Shown: one piece after another, positions 7,374 to 16,377 of the stretch
How the letters are laid out: each line of letters starts with the position of its first letter
How positions within the stretch are numbered: the stretch's first letter is position 1
NCBI RefSeq assembly: GCF_003534205.1
Contig: NZ_CP011102.1
Coordinates: forward strand, 1,934,036-1,998,035
Source: Listeria weihenstephanensis
Lineage (GTDB): Bacteria > Bacillota > Bacilli > Lactobacillales > Listeriaceae
Reading direction: 5' to 3'
Length of the DNA stretch: 64,000 bases
Program-made: the position numbers and the translations under genes
The notes under the pieces: generated by a model
The model's input: only the letters and a program-made list of their open reading frames with translations
What the model was told of the DNA's origin: nothing
Databases searched by the model: none

Positions 7374-9143
7374 TTATTCCGCTTTCTTCGCCTCAACCGC
7401 AAGTTCTAACTCAGCCAATTGCGCTGCGCTCACTTCACTTGGAGCATTCGTCAACGGATCTGCTGCACTTCCTGTTTTAGGGAATGCAATCGTATCGCGT
7501 AAATTCGTTCTACCTGCAAGGATCATGATAATCCGGTCCAAGCCAAGCGCGATTCCACCATGTGGCGGTGTTCCGAATTCTAACGCTTCTAACAAGAATC
7601 CAAATTGATCGGTCGCTTCTTCATCCGTAAATCCAAGCGCACGGAACATTTGTTGTTGCATTTCTTTTTTATAAATACGGAGTGATCCTCCACCAATTTC
7701 ATAACCATTTAAGACGATATCATACGCTTCGGCCATCGCTTTTTCTGGTGCTGTTTCAAGCAACGAAGCGTCTTGTGGCATCGTGAAAGGATGATGGGCA
7801 GACACGAAACGGCCAGCTTCTTCATCATATTCGAATAACGGCCAATCAGTCACCCACAGGAATGCCAATTCATTTTGGTCGATCAAATCTAAATCTTGAC
7901 CTAATTTTGAACGTAACGCTCCAAGAGACGCCGCAACAACCTCTGCTTTATCCGCTACGAATAATAGTAAATCACCAACTTCAGCATCTAAAACTTTGGC
8001 TACAGCCGCTTGATTTTCTGGCGTGAAGAACTTAGCAATCGGCCCTTTAAAACCGTCCTCTTCTACCTTCATCCAAGCAAGGCCTTTCGCGCCGTATCTA
8101 CCGACGAATTCGCCCAGTCCATCAATGTCTTTACGTGAATAGTTCGCCGCAGCAGCTTTCGCATTGATTGCTTTTACCTGCCCACCACTTTCGATCGCGT
8201 TTGTGAACACTTTAAAGTCAACATCCGCAACTACTTCCGCCACGTTTTTCAACTCTAGACCAAAACGTACATCTGGTTTATCGCTACCAAAACGATCCAT
8301 CGCTTCTGCATACGTCATATGCGGGAATGGTTTCTCAATTTTAATACCCTTCGTCGCTTCTACAACCGCAACCAACATTTCTTCTGTAATTTCTTGAATC
8401 TCCTCTTTCGTCAGGAAACTCGTCTCTAAATCGATTTGGGTAAACTCAGGCTGACGATCTCCGCGCAAATCTTCATCGCGGAAACAACGCACCACTTGGT
8501 AATACTTATCGAAACCAGCAGACATCAACAACTGTTTCAAAATTTGCGGTGATTGTGGCAACGCATAGAAATTACCAGGATAAACACGACTCGGAACCAA
8601 ATAATCACGCGCACCCTCAGGCGTACTCTTCGTCAAATAAGGCGTTTCAATATCAAAAAAGCCCATCTGATCCAACTTCTGGCGGAACGTCTTCGTTGCC
8701 GTATGACGCATTTGGAAAATTTGGTTCATCTCTGGACGACGCAAATCTAAATAGCGATATTTCAAGCGCAATTCATCCGAAACATTGACCCCATCTTCAA
8801 TATAAAACGGCGGTGTTTTTGAAGCATTCAACACTTCAATTTCCTCAGCCAAAATTTCGATATGCCCTGTTTTTAATTTATCATTTTTTGCGCCTTCACT
8901 TCTCGCTGCAACAGTTCCAACCACCGTCACAACAAATTCATTACGAACTGACTCGGCAATTGCAAGTGCATCCGCAGAAAAATCTGGATTGAAAACAACT
9001 TGGACAATTCCTTCACGATCACGCAAATCGATGAAAATAAGCCCTCCTAAATCACGACGTTTTTGAACCCAACCGTGTAATGTTACTTTTTCACCGATTT
9101 GTTTCTCCGTCACGTCTCCGCAATATAATGTTCTTTTCTTCAT
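7374..9143 (-). CDS. aspS: Aspartyl-tRNA synthetase
   Basis: A class II synthetase charging tRNA-Asp. The 589 residues are full length for the bacterial type: an OB-fold anticodon-binding domain (1-105, with [22 protein letters not shown]), the catalytic core with motif 2 [16 protein letters not shown], the bacterial GAD insertion, and motif 3 GIALGLDRI near the C terminus. GAGGGGGAA precedes the ATG. The ATG overlaps the hisS TGA by four bases, so the genes are translationally coupled and share the T-box leader. Confidence 0.97.
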   Translation of the reverse strand: MKKRTLYCGDVTEKQIGEKVTLHGWVQKRRDLGGLIFIDLRDREGIVQVVFNPDFSADALAIAESVRNEFVVTVVGTVAARSEGAKNDKLKTGHIEILAEEIEVLNASKTPPFYIEDGVNVSDELRLKYRYLDLRRPEMNQIFQMRHTATKTFRQKLDQMGFFDIETPYLTKSTPEGARDYLVPSRVYPGNFYALPQSPQILKQLLMSAGFDKYYQVVRCFRDEDLRGDRQPEFTQIDLETSFLTKEEIQEITEEMLVAVVEATKGIKIEKPFPHMTYAEAMDRFGSDKPDVRFGLELKNVAEVVADVDFKVFTNAIESGGQVKAINAKAAAANYSRKDIDGLGEFVGRYGAKGLAWMKVEEDGFKGPIAKFFTPENQAAVAKVLDAEVGDLLLFVADKAEVVAASLGALRSKLGQDLDLIDQNELAFLWVTDWPLFEYDEEAGRFVSAHHPFTMPQDASLLETAPEKAMAEAYDIVLNGYEIGGGSLRIYKKEMQQQMFRALGFTDEEATDQFGFLLEALEFGTPPHGGIALGLDRIIMILAGRTNLRDTIAFPKTGSAADPLTNAPSEVSAAQLAELELAVEAKKAE

Positions 9144-10432
9144 TTAATTTCCCCCTCTATTTGTTTATAAGCCGCTTTAAGCCCTGCCGTTACATTATCT
9201 AATTTTATTTCTGTTTGTTCGCCTGTTTGCATATTTTTCAATTTACAAACGCCATTTTCAAGTTCCGTATCACCCAAAACCATCGTAAAACGCGATTTTT
9301 TGCGATCAGCATCTTTTAATTGGCCTTTCATTTTTCGACCCATGTAGTCTTTCTCTGCGCTAAAACCGTTCAGGCGCAACTCATTAACAAGTGTGACAGC
9401 TTTCACTTCTGCGCTTTCTGTCGCCGTAACGATGTAACAATCTAGCTCACGCGCGACTTGGAGCTCAATCCCTTCCGCATCAAGTGCCGCAAACAGGCGC
9501 TCTACACCCAGTCCAAACCCAATTCCAGGTGTTTCTGGACCATCGAATTCTTGCACTAAACCGTGATAACGTCCACCACCACAAAGTGTGGATTTCGCAC
9601 CAAAACCTTCTGCGGTACTCATAATTTCAAATGTCGTATGATTATAATAATCCAAACCACGAACGAGCGTCGGATCGACCGTATACGTGATACCTAGCGC
9701 ATCCAAATACGTCTTCACTTTTACAAAATAAGCCGTAGATTCTTCATTTAAAAAGTCCAAAATCGATGGTGCCGTTGCTATTAGCGGGTGCGCATGATCA
9801 ACTTTACAATCCAAAATTCGCAGTGGATTCTTATGCAAGCGTACTTGACAATCCGCGCAAAACTCATCAATTTGTGGTTCGAAATGAGCTACCAAGGCCT
9901 CTTTATGCTTCAAACGACTTTCTTTATCGCCTAAACTATTGACCACAAGTTCGATGTTTTGCAACCCTAATTCTTTATAAAATGTCATCGCGAGTGAAAT
10001 GATTTCCGCGTCAATCGCTGGATCATTACTTCCAAGCGCCTCTAGCCCCATTTGCGTAAATTGGCGTTGTCTCGCGCCTTGCGGACGTTCATAACGGAAC
10101 ATCGGGCCTGAATAGTATAATTTTACAGGTTGGTTCACTTGTCCGAATAATTTATGTTCTACGAAAGCGCGCACAACAGATGCGGTGCCTTCCGGACGAA
10201 GCGTTAAACTTCTATTTTTCTTATCTTCGAAGGTATACATCTCTTTTGAAACGATGTCCGTCGTATCCCCTACACCACGTTGGAATAATTCTGTATGCTC
10301 AAAAATCGGCGTCCGGATTTCCTCATATTGAAATCTCTCACAAATCGACTGGAAAACCCGCTCGACATAATGCCATTTTTCTACTTCTCCCGGTAAAATA
10401 TCGCGTGTTCCTCTTGGCAATTTCATTTGCAT
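9140..10432 (-). CDS. hisS: Histidyl-tRNA synthetase
   Basis: A class II synthetase charging tRNA-His. The 430 residues include motif 2 ([17 protein letters not shown]), the histidine-specific [14 protein letters not shown] and ALCGGGRY-type [12 protein letters not shown] signatures, motif 3 [12 protein letters not shown], and the C-terminal anticodon-binding domain. The ATG at 10430-10432 has AGGAGGG nine bases upstream. It is the first gene after the T-box. Confidence 0.97.
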   Translation of the reverse strand: MQMKLPRGTRDILPGEVEKWHYVERVFQSICERFQYEEIRTPIFEHTELFQRGVGDTTDIVSKEMYTFEDKKNRSLTLRPEGTASVVRAFVEHKLFGQVNQPVKLYYSGPMFRYERPQGARQRQFTQMGLEALGSNDPAIDAEIISLAMTFYKELGLQNIELVVNSLGDKESRLKHKEALVAHFEPQIDEFCADCQVRLHKNPLRILDCKVDHAHPLIATAPSILDFLNEESTAYFVKVKTYLDALGITYTVDPTLVRGLDYYNHTTFEIMSTAEGFGAKSTLCGGGRYHGLVQEFDGPETPGIGFGLGVERLFAALDAEGIELQVARELDCYIVTATESAEVKAVTLVNELRLNGFSAEKDYMGRKMKGQLKDADRKKSRFTMVLGDTELENGVCKLKNMQTGEQTEIKLDNVTAGLKAAYKQIEGEIK

Positions 10433-10500
10433 CTTATATATCCCTCCTAATAATTACGATAGTATCGCTGACTTTGGCGGCTGTTTCTAGGAAACCAAAG

Positions 10501-10779
10501 AAAAAACCCCCGTCTCTTGTCTTAACTAAATAAAACAAGGGACGAGAGTTAACCCGTGGTACCACCCTAAATTGAGGATAAAAAACTTCCTCCACTCAAA
10601 ACAGTTAACGCCTGTCAACGTCCTTACTTACTGAGCATCACTATGCCGTTTAGCAAGAAGCCTCGGGAGTGTCTTTCCTGACAATTTCAACTGTGGCAAA
10701 CCTCTCAGCCTAAGGGTTTGACTCTCTTATTCAGCAAATGCATGTCTTACTTTTCTCCGTCATCGGTCATCTATTAATT
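10501..10779 (-). promoter_or_regulatory. T-box riboswitch leader of hisS-aspS
   Basis: The leader ends in a transcription terminator (CGTCCCTTGT pairing with ACAAGAGACGG, then a T-run at 10501-10506). Just before it is the T-box bulge GGGTGGTACCACGGG (10551-10568 reversed), which pairs with uncharged tRNA NCCA. Stem I shows the GGAG/CTCC closing helix, a GA-rich specifier strand and the distal AGAGAG...GGCTGAGAGG motifs. The specifier strand reads AAAGACACTCC: GAC (Asp) sits in the usual position, one purine before the helix, with CAC (His) overlapping it at 10669-10671. Confidence 0.9.
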
Positions 10780-10786
10780 ACCCTTA

Positions 10787-10815
10787 AGATTACTAGAATC
10801 TGCCTCGAAAGTCAA
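10787..10815 (-). promoter_or_regulatory. Promoter of hisS-aspS
   Basis: TTGACT (10810-10815) and TAATCT (10787-10792) are 17 bp apart, giving a start near 10779 at the base of the T-box leader. Confidence 0.8.
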
Positions 10816-10925
10816 CAATGTTTTAAAAATAATGACAAAAAAACAGCTTTAGTGTTTCATAATACATCCTTTTGTGATAATCTTTTGGTAGTAGCTATTT
10901 TTTTAAGGTGTAGGTGATGTGATTG

Positions 10926-12212
10926 ATGAAAAATAAGTTCCTGTTTATCACTGTACTCTCGTTTTTGCTTATTGCAGCTGGTGTTTTATCTACTATCGCA
11001 ATGGCAAATGCTAACACAGTGCAAGTAAAAGCAGAAGTCTTAAACGTCAGAGGCGGACCAGGACTCGCGTTTGATGTCACAGCCCAAGTCAGAAAGAACG
11101 AAATTTTAAATGTCATAGATGAAGAAAATAAATGGTATAAAGTTCGACTGAGCAATGGCCAAAGCGGCTATGTTGCTAGTTGGCTTGTTGAAAATGTAGA
11201 TGTCAGCGCCTCGAGTAACAGCCTCGCAACCGTAACAAGCGACGGCGGTTTAAACGTTCGAAGTAAAGCATCCACCAATAGTTCTGTCCTTGGAACTCTA
11301 AAAGCTGGCGATCAAGTCACCGTGACAAGTCAATCTAACGGCTGGACTCAGATTCAGTATCAAGGAAAATCAGCCTGGGTTAACTCCTCTTACATCAAGA
11401 TGCAAGAATCCGCAACAAAAGAATCTACTAGCAATTTGCAGACCGTAACCATACGATCAGATGGAACGAATATCCGATCTGGAGCTGGACGAAATACAAA
11501 TACCATTGAAAAAGCCGATTCAGGAACCGTATATAATATCGAAGGCGTGCAAGGTGACTGGTATCAAGTCAAAACCGCTTCCGGCGAAGATGGTTATGTC
11601 GCCAACTGGGTTGTAGATGTTTCCAATTCCAAAACTCAGAGTGCGCCAAAATCTAAGACAACCTCCCTTGCCGAAGCAACTATCGTCATTGATCCAGGTC
11701 ATGGTGGTAATGATCCTGGAGCAAAAGGCAAAAACGGTACCGTCGAGAAAAAAGCAACCTTGAAAACCGCGAAAGCAGTTGCGAAGCGTCTAGAACAGAG
11801 TGGCGCCAAAGTAATTTTAACACGCGACAGCGATGAGTACATTTCATTAAAAGAGCGCGCTAAAATTGCAGAAAAATACAACGCCGATGCCTTCATTTCG
11901 ATTCACTTCGATTCCTTAGAAGACACCAGCGATACCAGCGTCAATGGCCAAACAACATACTATCACAAAAACAAAGATCAAAGTTTAGCCGACAGCATTA
12001 ACGCTAGTCTAAAAAGCAACATAAACAGCAAAAACCGCGGCACACGTGACGGCGACTTCTACGTGCTACGCGAAAACACCCAACCATCCGTCCTACTCGA
12101 ACTAGGCTACCTAAGCTCGACTATCGACGAAGCCAAAATGAACTCCAACGGCTTCCGCGAAGAAGTAGCAAACTCGATTTACGAAGGATTAGGGAATTAT
12201 TTTGGGAATTAA
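10926..12212 (+). CDS. N-acetylmuramoyl-L-alanine amidase with three SH3b domains
   Basis: A secreted cell-wall hydrolase cleaving the lactyl-L-Ala bond of peptidoglycan. The 428 residues comprise a signal peptide (about 1-28, hydrophobic LFITVLSFLLIAAGVLSTIAM), three bacterial SH3 repeats (about 30-90, 100-160 and 175-235, each with an LNVRsGpg-type start and a W-x2-V/I core), and a zinc-dependent Amidase_3 domain (about 250-425). The metal motifs IDPGHGGNDPGAKG, the KKATLKTAK glutamate region and ISIHFDS are visible. The ATG has AGGTGATG upstream. It is the only plus-strand gene between 7 and 26 kb. Resembles the lmo1521 product as I remember it. Confidence 0.9.
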   Translation: MKNKFLFITVLSFLLIAAGVLSTIAMANANTVQVKAEVLNVRGGPGLAFDVTAQVRKNEILNVIDEENKWYKVRLSNGQSGYVASWLVENVDVSASSNSLATVTSDGGLNVRSKASTNSSVLGTLKAGDQVTVTSQSNGWTQIQYQGKSAWVNSSYIKMQESATKESTSNLQTVTIRSDGTNIRSGAGRNTNTIEKADSGTVYNIEGVQGDWYQVKTASGEDGYVANWVVDVSNSKTQSAPKSKTTSLAEATIVIDPGHGGNDPGAKGKNGTVEKKATLKTAKAVAKRLEQSGAKVILTRDSDEYISLKERAKIAEKYNADAFISIHFDSLEDTSDTSVNGQTTYYHKNKDQSLADSINASLKSNINSKNRGTRDGDFYVLRENTQPSVLLELGYLSSTIDEAKMNSNGFREEVANSIYEGLGNYFGN

Positions 12213-12318
12213 AGACGAAAAGCGAAAACAGCCCGTTTATGTTGATGAACTTACAAAGCGTAGTGTGCTTTGTTGTAGTGAATCAATAGGCAGTTGAGCA
12301 ACGCGAAACTGACAACCA

Positions 12319-12412
12319 TTTAGCTGTTAGCGGCCGCAATAAAAACCCGCTCCTGGTTTTTGTGGAGGGCGTGAAGTTTTCGAGGAGTTGGCTGTTGGAG
12401 CTAGATCTGAAA
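12319..12412 (+). repeat. Diverged copy of the 124-bp repeat unit
   Basis: This stretch aligns with the minus strand of the tandem 124-bp units at 32323-32671. Shared blocks in order are TGTTAG-GG-CGCA, TAAAA, TTTT-TGGAGG, GAA-TTT-CGAG, TGGCT-TTG-AGCT-GATC. Together with copy B of the second repeat at 12506-12589 it fills most of the 500-bp gap between the convergent amidase and dtd genes. No open frame there looks real. Confidence 0.5.
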
Positions 12413-12505
12413 ATTAAACTACACCACAGAAACATGAATTCCCTCAAACTCGAGGGCCGAACATGAATAACTCCAAGGCTAGCAATCAAACCACAAAACC
12501 AACCG

Positions 12506-12589
12506 CATGGATTACATGCTCACTTTTTTCTCACGCATATTGAGACTCTAAATCAGCGAGCATTATCTCATAAGAGCCATAACATGCCA
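12506..12589 (+). repeat. Dispersed intergenic repeat, copy B
   Basis: Begins ATGGATTACATGCTCACTT and continues through CGCATATTGAGACTCTAAATC to AAGAGCCATAAC, matching copy A at 2157-2240 in the same orientation. As at 32 kb, it is on the same side of the 124-bp-type repeat, so both may be parts of one composite element. Confidence 0.5.
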
Positions 12590-12630
12590 AATAAGCCACC
12601 TAAACAAATTGTTTAGGCGGCTTATTTTAA
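12590..12630. terminator. Bidirectional terminator between the amidase gene and dtd
   Basis: AATAAGCCACCTAAACAA pairs with TTGTTTAGGCGGCTTATTTT in a nearly perfect hairpin flanked by A and T runs, serving both convergent units. Confidence 0.85.
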
Positions 12631-12712
12631 TTCTAAAAATAAATATCTCTTATACAGCAACGCTACTTAAAAGCAAATCCAGATCTCCCAAGCACGTTCC
12701 TCTTTAAATTCC

Positions 12713-13168
12713 CTATTTCCCCAACAACTCCTGCGAATCCAAAATAATTGTCACCGGACCATGATTCACAATTCGAACATCCATAGACGCCCCGAAAACC
12801 CCAGTTTCAACAATTATTCCCTCACGCCCAAGCAAGTCATTAAACAAATCATACAGCCCAGACGCTACATCAGGTCCAGCCGAATTCGTAAAACTCGGAC
12901 GCCTTCCCTTTTTCACATCTGCATATAACGTAAATTGTGAGATGCTCAAAATCGCACCGCCAAAATCCTGAATCGACAAGTTCATTTTCTCAGAATCATC
13001 TTCAAAAATACGCAAGCCAACAATTTTTTTAGCGATATATTTCACATCTTCCTCTGTATCATCATGCGTGAAACCCACTAGCAGACATAGCCCACTAGCG
13101 ATTTCTCCCACAATCTCATCATCAATCGTCACGCTTGCTTCGTAACAACGCTGTGCCACAACTCGCAT
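12713..13168 (-). CDS. dtd: D-aminoacyl-tRNA deacylase
   Basis: Hydrolyses D-amino acids (and glycine mischarged on tRNA-Ala) from tRNA. The 151 residues start [16 protein letters not shown] and include the two active-site motifs [17 protein letters not shown] (about 75-92) and the Gly-cis-Pro loop NHGPVTI (about 135-141), from which the enzyme gets chiral selectivity. It begins 21 bp after the relA stop and is the second gene of that unit, a common Firmicute pairing. Confidence 0.95.
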   Translation of the reverse strand: MRVVAQRCYEASVTIDDEIVGEIASGLCLLVGFTHDDTEEDVKYIAKKIVGLRIFEDDSEKMNLSIQDFGGAILSISQFTLYADVKKGRRPSFTNSAGPDVASGLYDLFNDLLGREGIIVETGVFGASMDVRIVNHGPVTIILDSQELLGK

Positions 13169-13189
13169 CGCTCATTCCTCCGCTCACTA

Positions 13190-15409
13190 TCAATTCATTA
13201 AACGCCTAACCGTGTACACATCAGGAACTTGCTTGATTTTATCAACAACTCGTTGTAAATGCGTAATATTATGGATCTGCAATGTCAGAACAAGCGTCGC
13301 CATCTTATTATTATCAACTTTCGCATTGACACCGTTAATATTGCTTGTAAGGCTGTTAACGACCTGTAAAATATCATTGAGCATTCCATTACGATTATAG
13401 CCAAATACCTCAATATCAACGTTGTAGTCCGTTTTAGCAGTCATATCCGCGTCTTCCCAATCGACATCAATTAATCGCTCGGTATCCGGGCCATTAACAT
13501 TCGGACAATCCTTCCGGTGAATCGAAATACCGCGACCTTTCGTGATATAGCCAACGATTTCATCCCCTGGAACTGGGTTACAACAACGAGATAGACGAAT
13601 GAGCAAATTACCCACGCCCTGTACAACAACACCCGCATTATGCTTGATTTTAAGACGTTCATTGTTACTATCTGCTGGATTCTTCGGCTTTTCTTCTATT
13701 TTATTTAAAAGTTTCTCAGTTTGCTCTTCTAGTTCCCGCTCACGACGCTCTTTCTCCGTCAAACGATTGGCCACTTGAAGCGCGGTAATACCGTTATACC
13801 CAACCGCCGCAAACAAATCATCTTCATGACTAAAATTCAAGCGCTCCGCTAGTTTATTAATATTATCTGTTGTCATCACTTTCTTCGGTTCAAAATCAAG
13901 TTGGCGAAGTTCTTTCTCGACCATATCTCGGCCTTTTTCGACATTCTCTTCTTTCGCTTGGCGTTTAAAGAATTGACGAATCTTATTTTTCGCCTGCGAT
14001 GTTTGCACGAGTTTCAACCAATCACGACTCGGACCGTAAGAATGTTTCGATGTCAAAATTTCAATGATATCGCCAGTTTTTAATTTATAATCAAGCGTGA
14101 CAATTTTGCCATTAATTTTAGCGCCGATCGTCTTGTTACCAATTTCAGTATGGATTCGATAAGCAAAATCCAGTGGTACAGAACCGTTTGGTAGCTCGAA
14201 AACATCGCCTTTTGGTGTAAAAACGTAGACAACATCGGTAAATAAGTCGAGTTTCAAGGATTCCATGAATTCCTCTGCGTTCTCCGACTCATTTTGATAT
14301 TCGATAATTTCGCGGAACCAGCTCATTTTATTATCAAAAGAAGTCTTCGAGTTGATGACTTTTCCTTCTTTGTAAGCCCAATGCGCCGCAACCCCATATT
14401 CAGCAATTTGGTGCATTTCCAGCGTCCGAATTTGAACTTCTAGCGGCTCGCCTTGCGGACCGATAACTGTTGTATGAAGCGATTGATACATATTTGATTT
14501 TGGCATCGCGATATAATCTTTAAAACGGCCTGGCATCGGCTTCCAGCGCGTATGGATGATACCCAAAACGGCGTAACAATCCTTGATGCTATCCACGATA
14601 ATTCGAACAGCCAGCAAGTCATAAATTTCGTTAAATTGTTTATGCTGTTCCGACATTTTCCGATAAATCGAGTAAATATGTTTTGGACGGCCAGAAATAT
14701 CAGCTTTAATATTTAACTCGTCTAAATTTTCGTTTACACCATCAATAACATCGCGCAAATAACGTTCTCGCTCTTCTCGCTTTTGTTTCATTAAGTGCAC
14801 AATACGATAATATTGCTGTGGATTCAAGTAGCGAAGCGCTGTATCTTCTAGCTCCCACTTCACACGCGAAATCCCCAAACGATGCGCGATCGGTGCAAAA
14901 ATTTCCAACGTTTCATTCGCGATTCGGCGTTGTTTCTCCACTGGTAAATGTTTCAAAGTACGCATATTATGCAACCTGTCTGCCAGTTTCACGAGCATGA
15001 CGCGGATATCTTGCGCCATCGCAATGAACATTTTGCGGTGATTTTCCGCTTGTTGCTCTTCATGCGATTTATATTTAATTTTTCCCAGTTTAGTTACACC
15101 GTCTACAATCATCGCGATCTCTGGGCTAAACGCCTCTTCCAAGTCTTTCAATGTAATTGGCGTATCCTCTACGACATCGTGCAAAAATCCAGATGCCACG
15201 GTAGCTGGGTCCATTTCTAATTCTACTAATATCCCCGCGACTTGGATTGGATGAATAATGTACGGTTCTCCCGATTTGCGGAATTGGTCTTTGTGCGCTT
15301 CCCGTGCGTAGTCACAAGCCTTTTTAACAAGTGTAAGATGTTCCTCATTCATATAATGAGAAGCCATTTCTATCACTTGATCCGCTGTTAAATTTTGTTC
15401 TTTAGCCAT
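13190..15409 (-). CDS. relA: Bifunctional (p)ppGpp synthetase/hydrolase RelA (Rel)
   Basis: Makes (p)ppGpp from ATP and GTP/GDP on starved ribosomes and hydrolyses it. The 739 residues have an intact HD hydrolase domain (HP at 53-54, HDVVEDT at 77-83), the synthetase domain (RLHNMRTLKHLP, then YRKMSEQHKQFNEIYDLLAVRI), a TGS domain (VFTPKGDVFELPNGSVPLDFAY), a zinc-finger/RIS region (RCCNPVPGDEIVGYITKGRG) and a C-terminal ACT domain. I start it at MAKEQNLTADQV (ATG 15407-15409) because the 25 codons upstream carry no family sequence. It has a structured leader of about 270 nt. Confidence 0.95.
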   Translation of the reverse strand: MAKEQNLTADQVIEMASHYMNEEHLTLVKKACDYAREAHKDQFRKSGEPYIIHPIQVAGILVELEMDPATVASGFLHDVVEDTPITLKDLEEAFSPEIAMIVDGVTKLGKIKYKSHEEQQAENHRKMFIAMAQDIRVMLVKLADRLHNMRTLKHLPVEKQRRIANETLEIFAPIAHRLGISRVKWELEDTALRYLNPQQYYRIVHLMKQKREERERYLRDVIDGVNENLDELNIKADISGRPKHIYSIYRKMSEQHKQFNEIYDLLAVRIIVDSIKDCYAVLGIIHTRWKPMPGRFKDYIAMPKSNMYQSLHTTVIGPQGEPLEVQIRTLEMHQIAEYGVAAHWAYKEGKVINSKTSFDNKMSWFREIIEYQNESENAEEFMESLKLDLFTDVVYVFTPKGDVFELPNGSVPLDFAYRIHTEIGNKTIGAKINGKIVTLDYKLKTGDIIEILTSKHSYGPSRDWLKLVQTSQAKNKIRQFFKRQAKEENVEKGRDMVEKELRQLDFEPKKVMTTDNINKLAERLNFSHEDDLFAAVGYNGITALQVANRLTEKERRERELEEQTEKLLNKIEEKPKNPADSNNERLKIKHNAGVVVQGVGNLLIRLSRCCNPVPGDEIVGYITKGRGISIHRKDCPNVNGPDTERLIDVDWEDADMTAKTDYNVDIEVFGYNRNGMLNDILQVVNSLTSNINGVNAKVDNNKMATLVLTLQIHNITHLQRVVDKIKQVPDVYTVRRLMN

Positions 15410-15457
15410 AATGCCCCACACCCTTTTCATCCCGCATAATAATTTTAAGTATGTAAA

Positions 15458-15664
15458 AGCACCCACAAGTGAGTGCTGCAGCATGTCGACAAACGCTCAT
15501 TGTCGTCGTTAAAACCTCCGTTCCAGTGCTCTCGTACCCTAGTACGCTCCACGCTGGTACTCACTTTTGCCTAGAAACTAAGCATTTGTCGACATGCTGA
15601 AATTTAGAAAAAATATCATGTAAAGCGGTTTTTCTACAGTCTGAAGCACCCACAAGTGAGTGCT
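15458..15664. repeat. 121-bp palindromic element between 20-bp direct repeats in the relA leader
   Basis: CAGCATGTCGACAAACGC (15479-15496) and its near-perfect reverse complement (15582-15599, one mismatch in 18) enclose an internal hairpin (CCAG...GTACCCTAGTAC...CTGG). The 20-mer AGCACCCACAAGTGAGTGCT occurs at 15458-15477 and identically at 15645-15664, and is itself a hairpin with one mismatch. All of it is transcribed as the relA 5' leader if the 15689-15716 promoter is used. Confidence 0.75.
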
Positions 15665-15688
15665 CTTCTAAATCGAATCTTATTTAAC

Positions 15689-15716
15689 ATTATAGCATAT
15701 TTTAGAAAACTGACAA
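15689..15716 (-). promoter_or_regulatory. Promoter of relA-dtd
   Basis: TTGTCA (15711-15716) and TATAAT (15689-15694) are 16 bp apart, giving a start near 15682 and a leader of about 270 nt containing the palindromic element. Confidence 0.7.
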
Positions 15717-15807
15717 AGTAGTTTTGACTGATTTTAGCTATATCCGCCGAATCTTTTCTTATCTTTTGTATGCGACCCAGAAAATGTCCTTGAAATTGCT
15801 CCTATCC

Positions 15808-15852
15808 AAGTAGAAAAGCAGCCATCTCCAATGAGTTAACTGCTTTTCCACT
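15808..15852 (-). terminator. Candidate terminator after apt
   Basis: On the minus strand GTGGAAAAGCAG pairs with CTGCTTTTCTAC just after the apt stop. The downstream T-run is poor, so termination may be partial. Confidence 0.45.
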
Positions 15853-15855
15853 TTT

Positions 15856-16377
15856 TTAGAAGTCCATTAAAATAAGTTTGTCGTAACCCGCTAGTTTTTT
15901 ATGTCCTTCAAGTTCTGTCAGTTCAATTAAGAATGCGCACCCAGCAACAACGCCGCCGAGTTCTTCTACCAGTTTAATTGTTGCTTCAATCGTGCCACCT
16001 GTTGCCAGTAAATCATCCGTAATTAGGACGCGTTGACCAGGTTTAATCGCATCTTTGTGCATCGATAATTTATTGGTACCATACTCTAAATCATATTCCA
16101 TGTCTACCGTTTCACGCGGTAATTTATTCGGTTTACGAACTGGCGCGAAGCCGATTCCAAGCGAATAAGCCACTGGACAACCGATAATAAAGCCACGCGC
16201 TTCTGGTCCCACGATCACATCAATATTTAATTTTTTTGCGTATGCCACAATCTGATCCGTTGCGAATTTATAAGCCTCACCATTACTCATGAGTGGCGTG
16301 ATATCTTTAAAAACAATACCTTCTTTTGGCCAGTCGTTTACAATCGCTACATAATTTCTCAATTCGTCTAAGTTCAT
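15856..16377 (-). CDS. apt: Adenine phosphoribosyltransferase
   Basis: Salvages adenine with PRPP to AMP in the cytoplasm. The 173 residues are typical length, with EARGFIIG (about 65-72), the Apt signature [16 protein letters not shown] and the PRPP-binding loop [13 protein letters not shown] (about 122-134). The ATG overlaps the recJ TGA by four bases, so expression is coupled to recJ; recJ-apt-relA is conserved in Bacillales. Confidence 0.97.
   Translation of the reverse strand: MNLDELRNYVAIVNDWPKEGIVFKDITPLMSNGEAYKFATDQIVAYAKKLNIDVIVGPEARGFIIGCPVAYSLGIGFAPVRKPNKLPRETVDMEYDLEYGTNKLSMHKDAIKPGQRVLITDDLLATGGTIEATIKLVEELGGVVAGCAFLIELTELEGHKKLAGYDKLILMDF

Noticed and set aside
13471-13662. Small minus-strand frame within relA
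   Set aside because: Fully inside relA in another frame, with no ribosome site.
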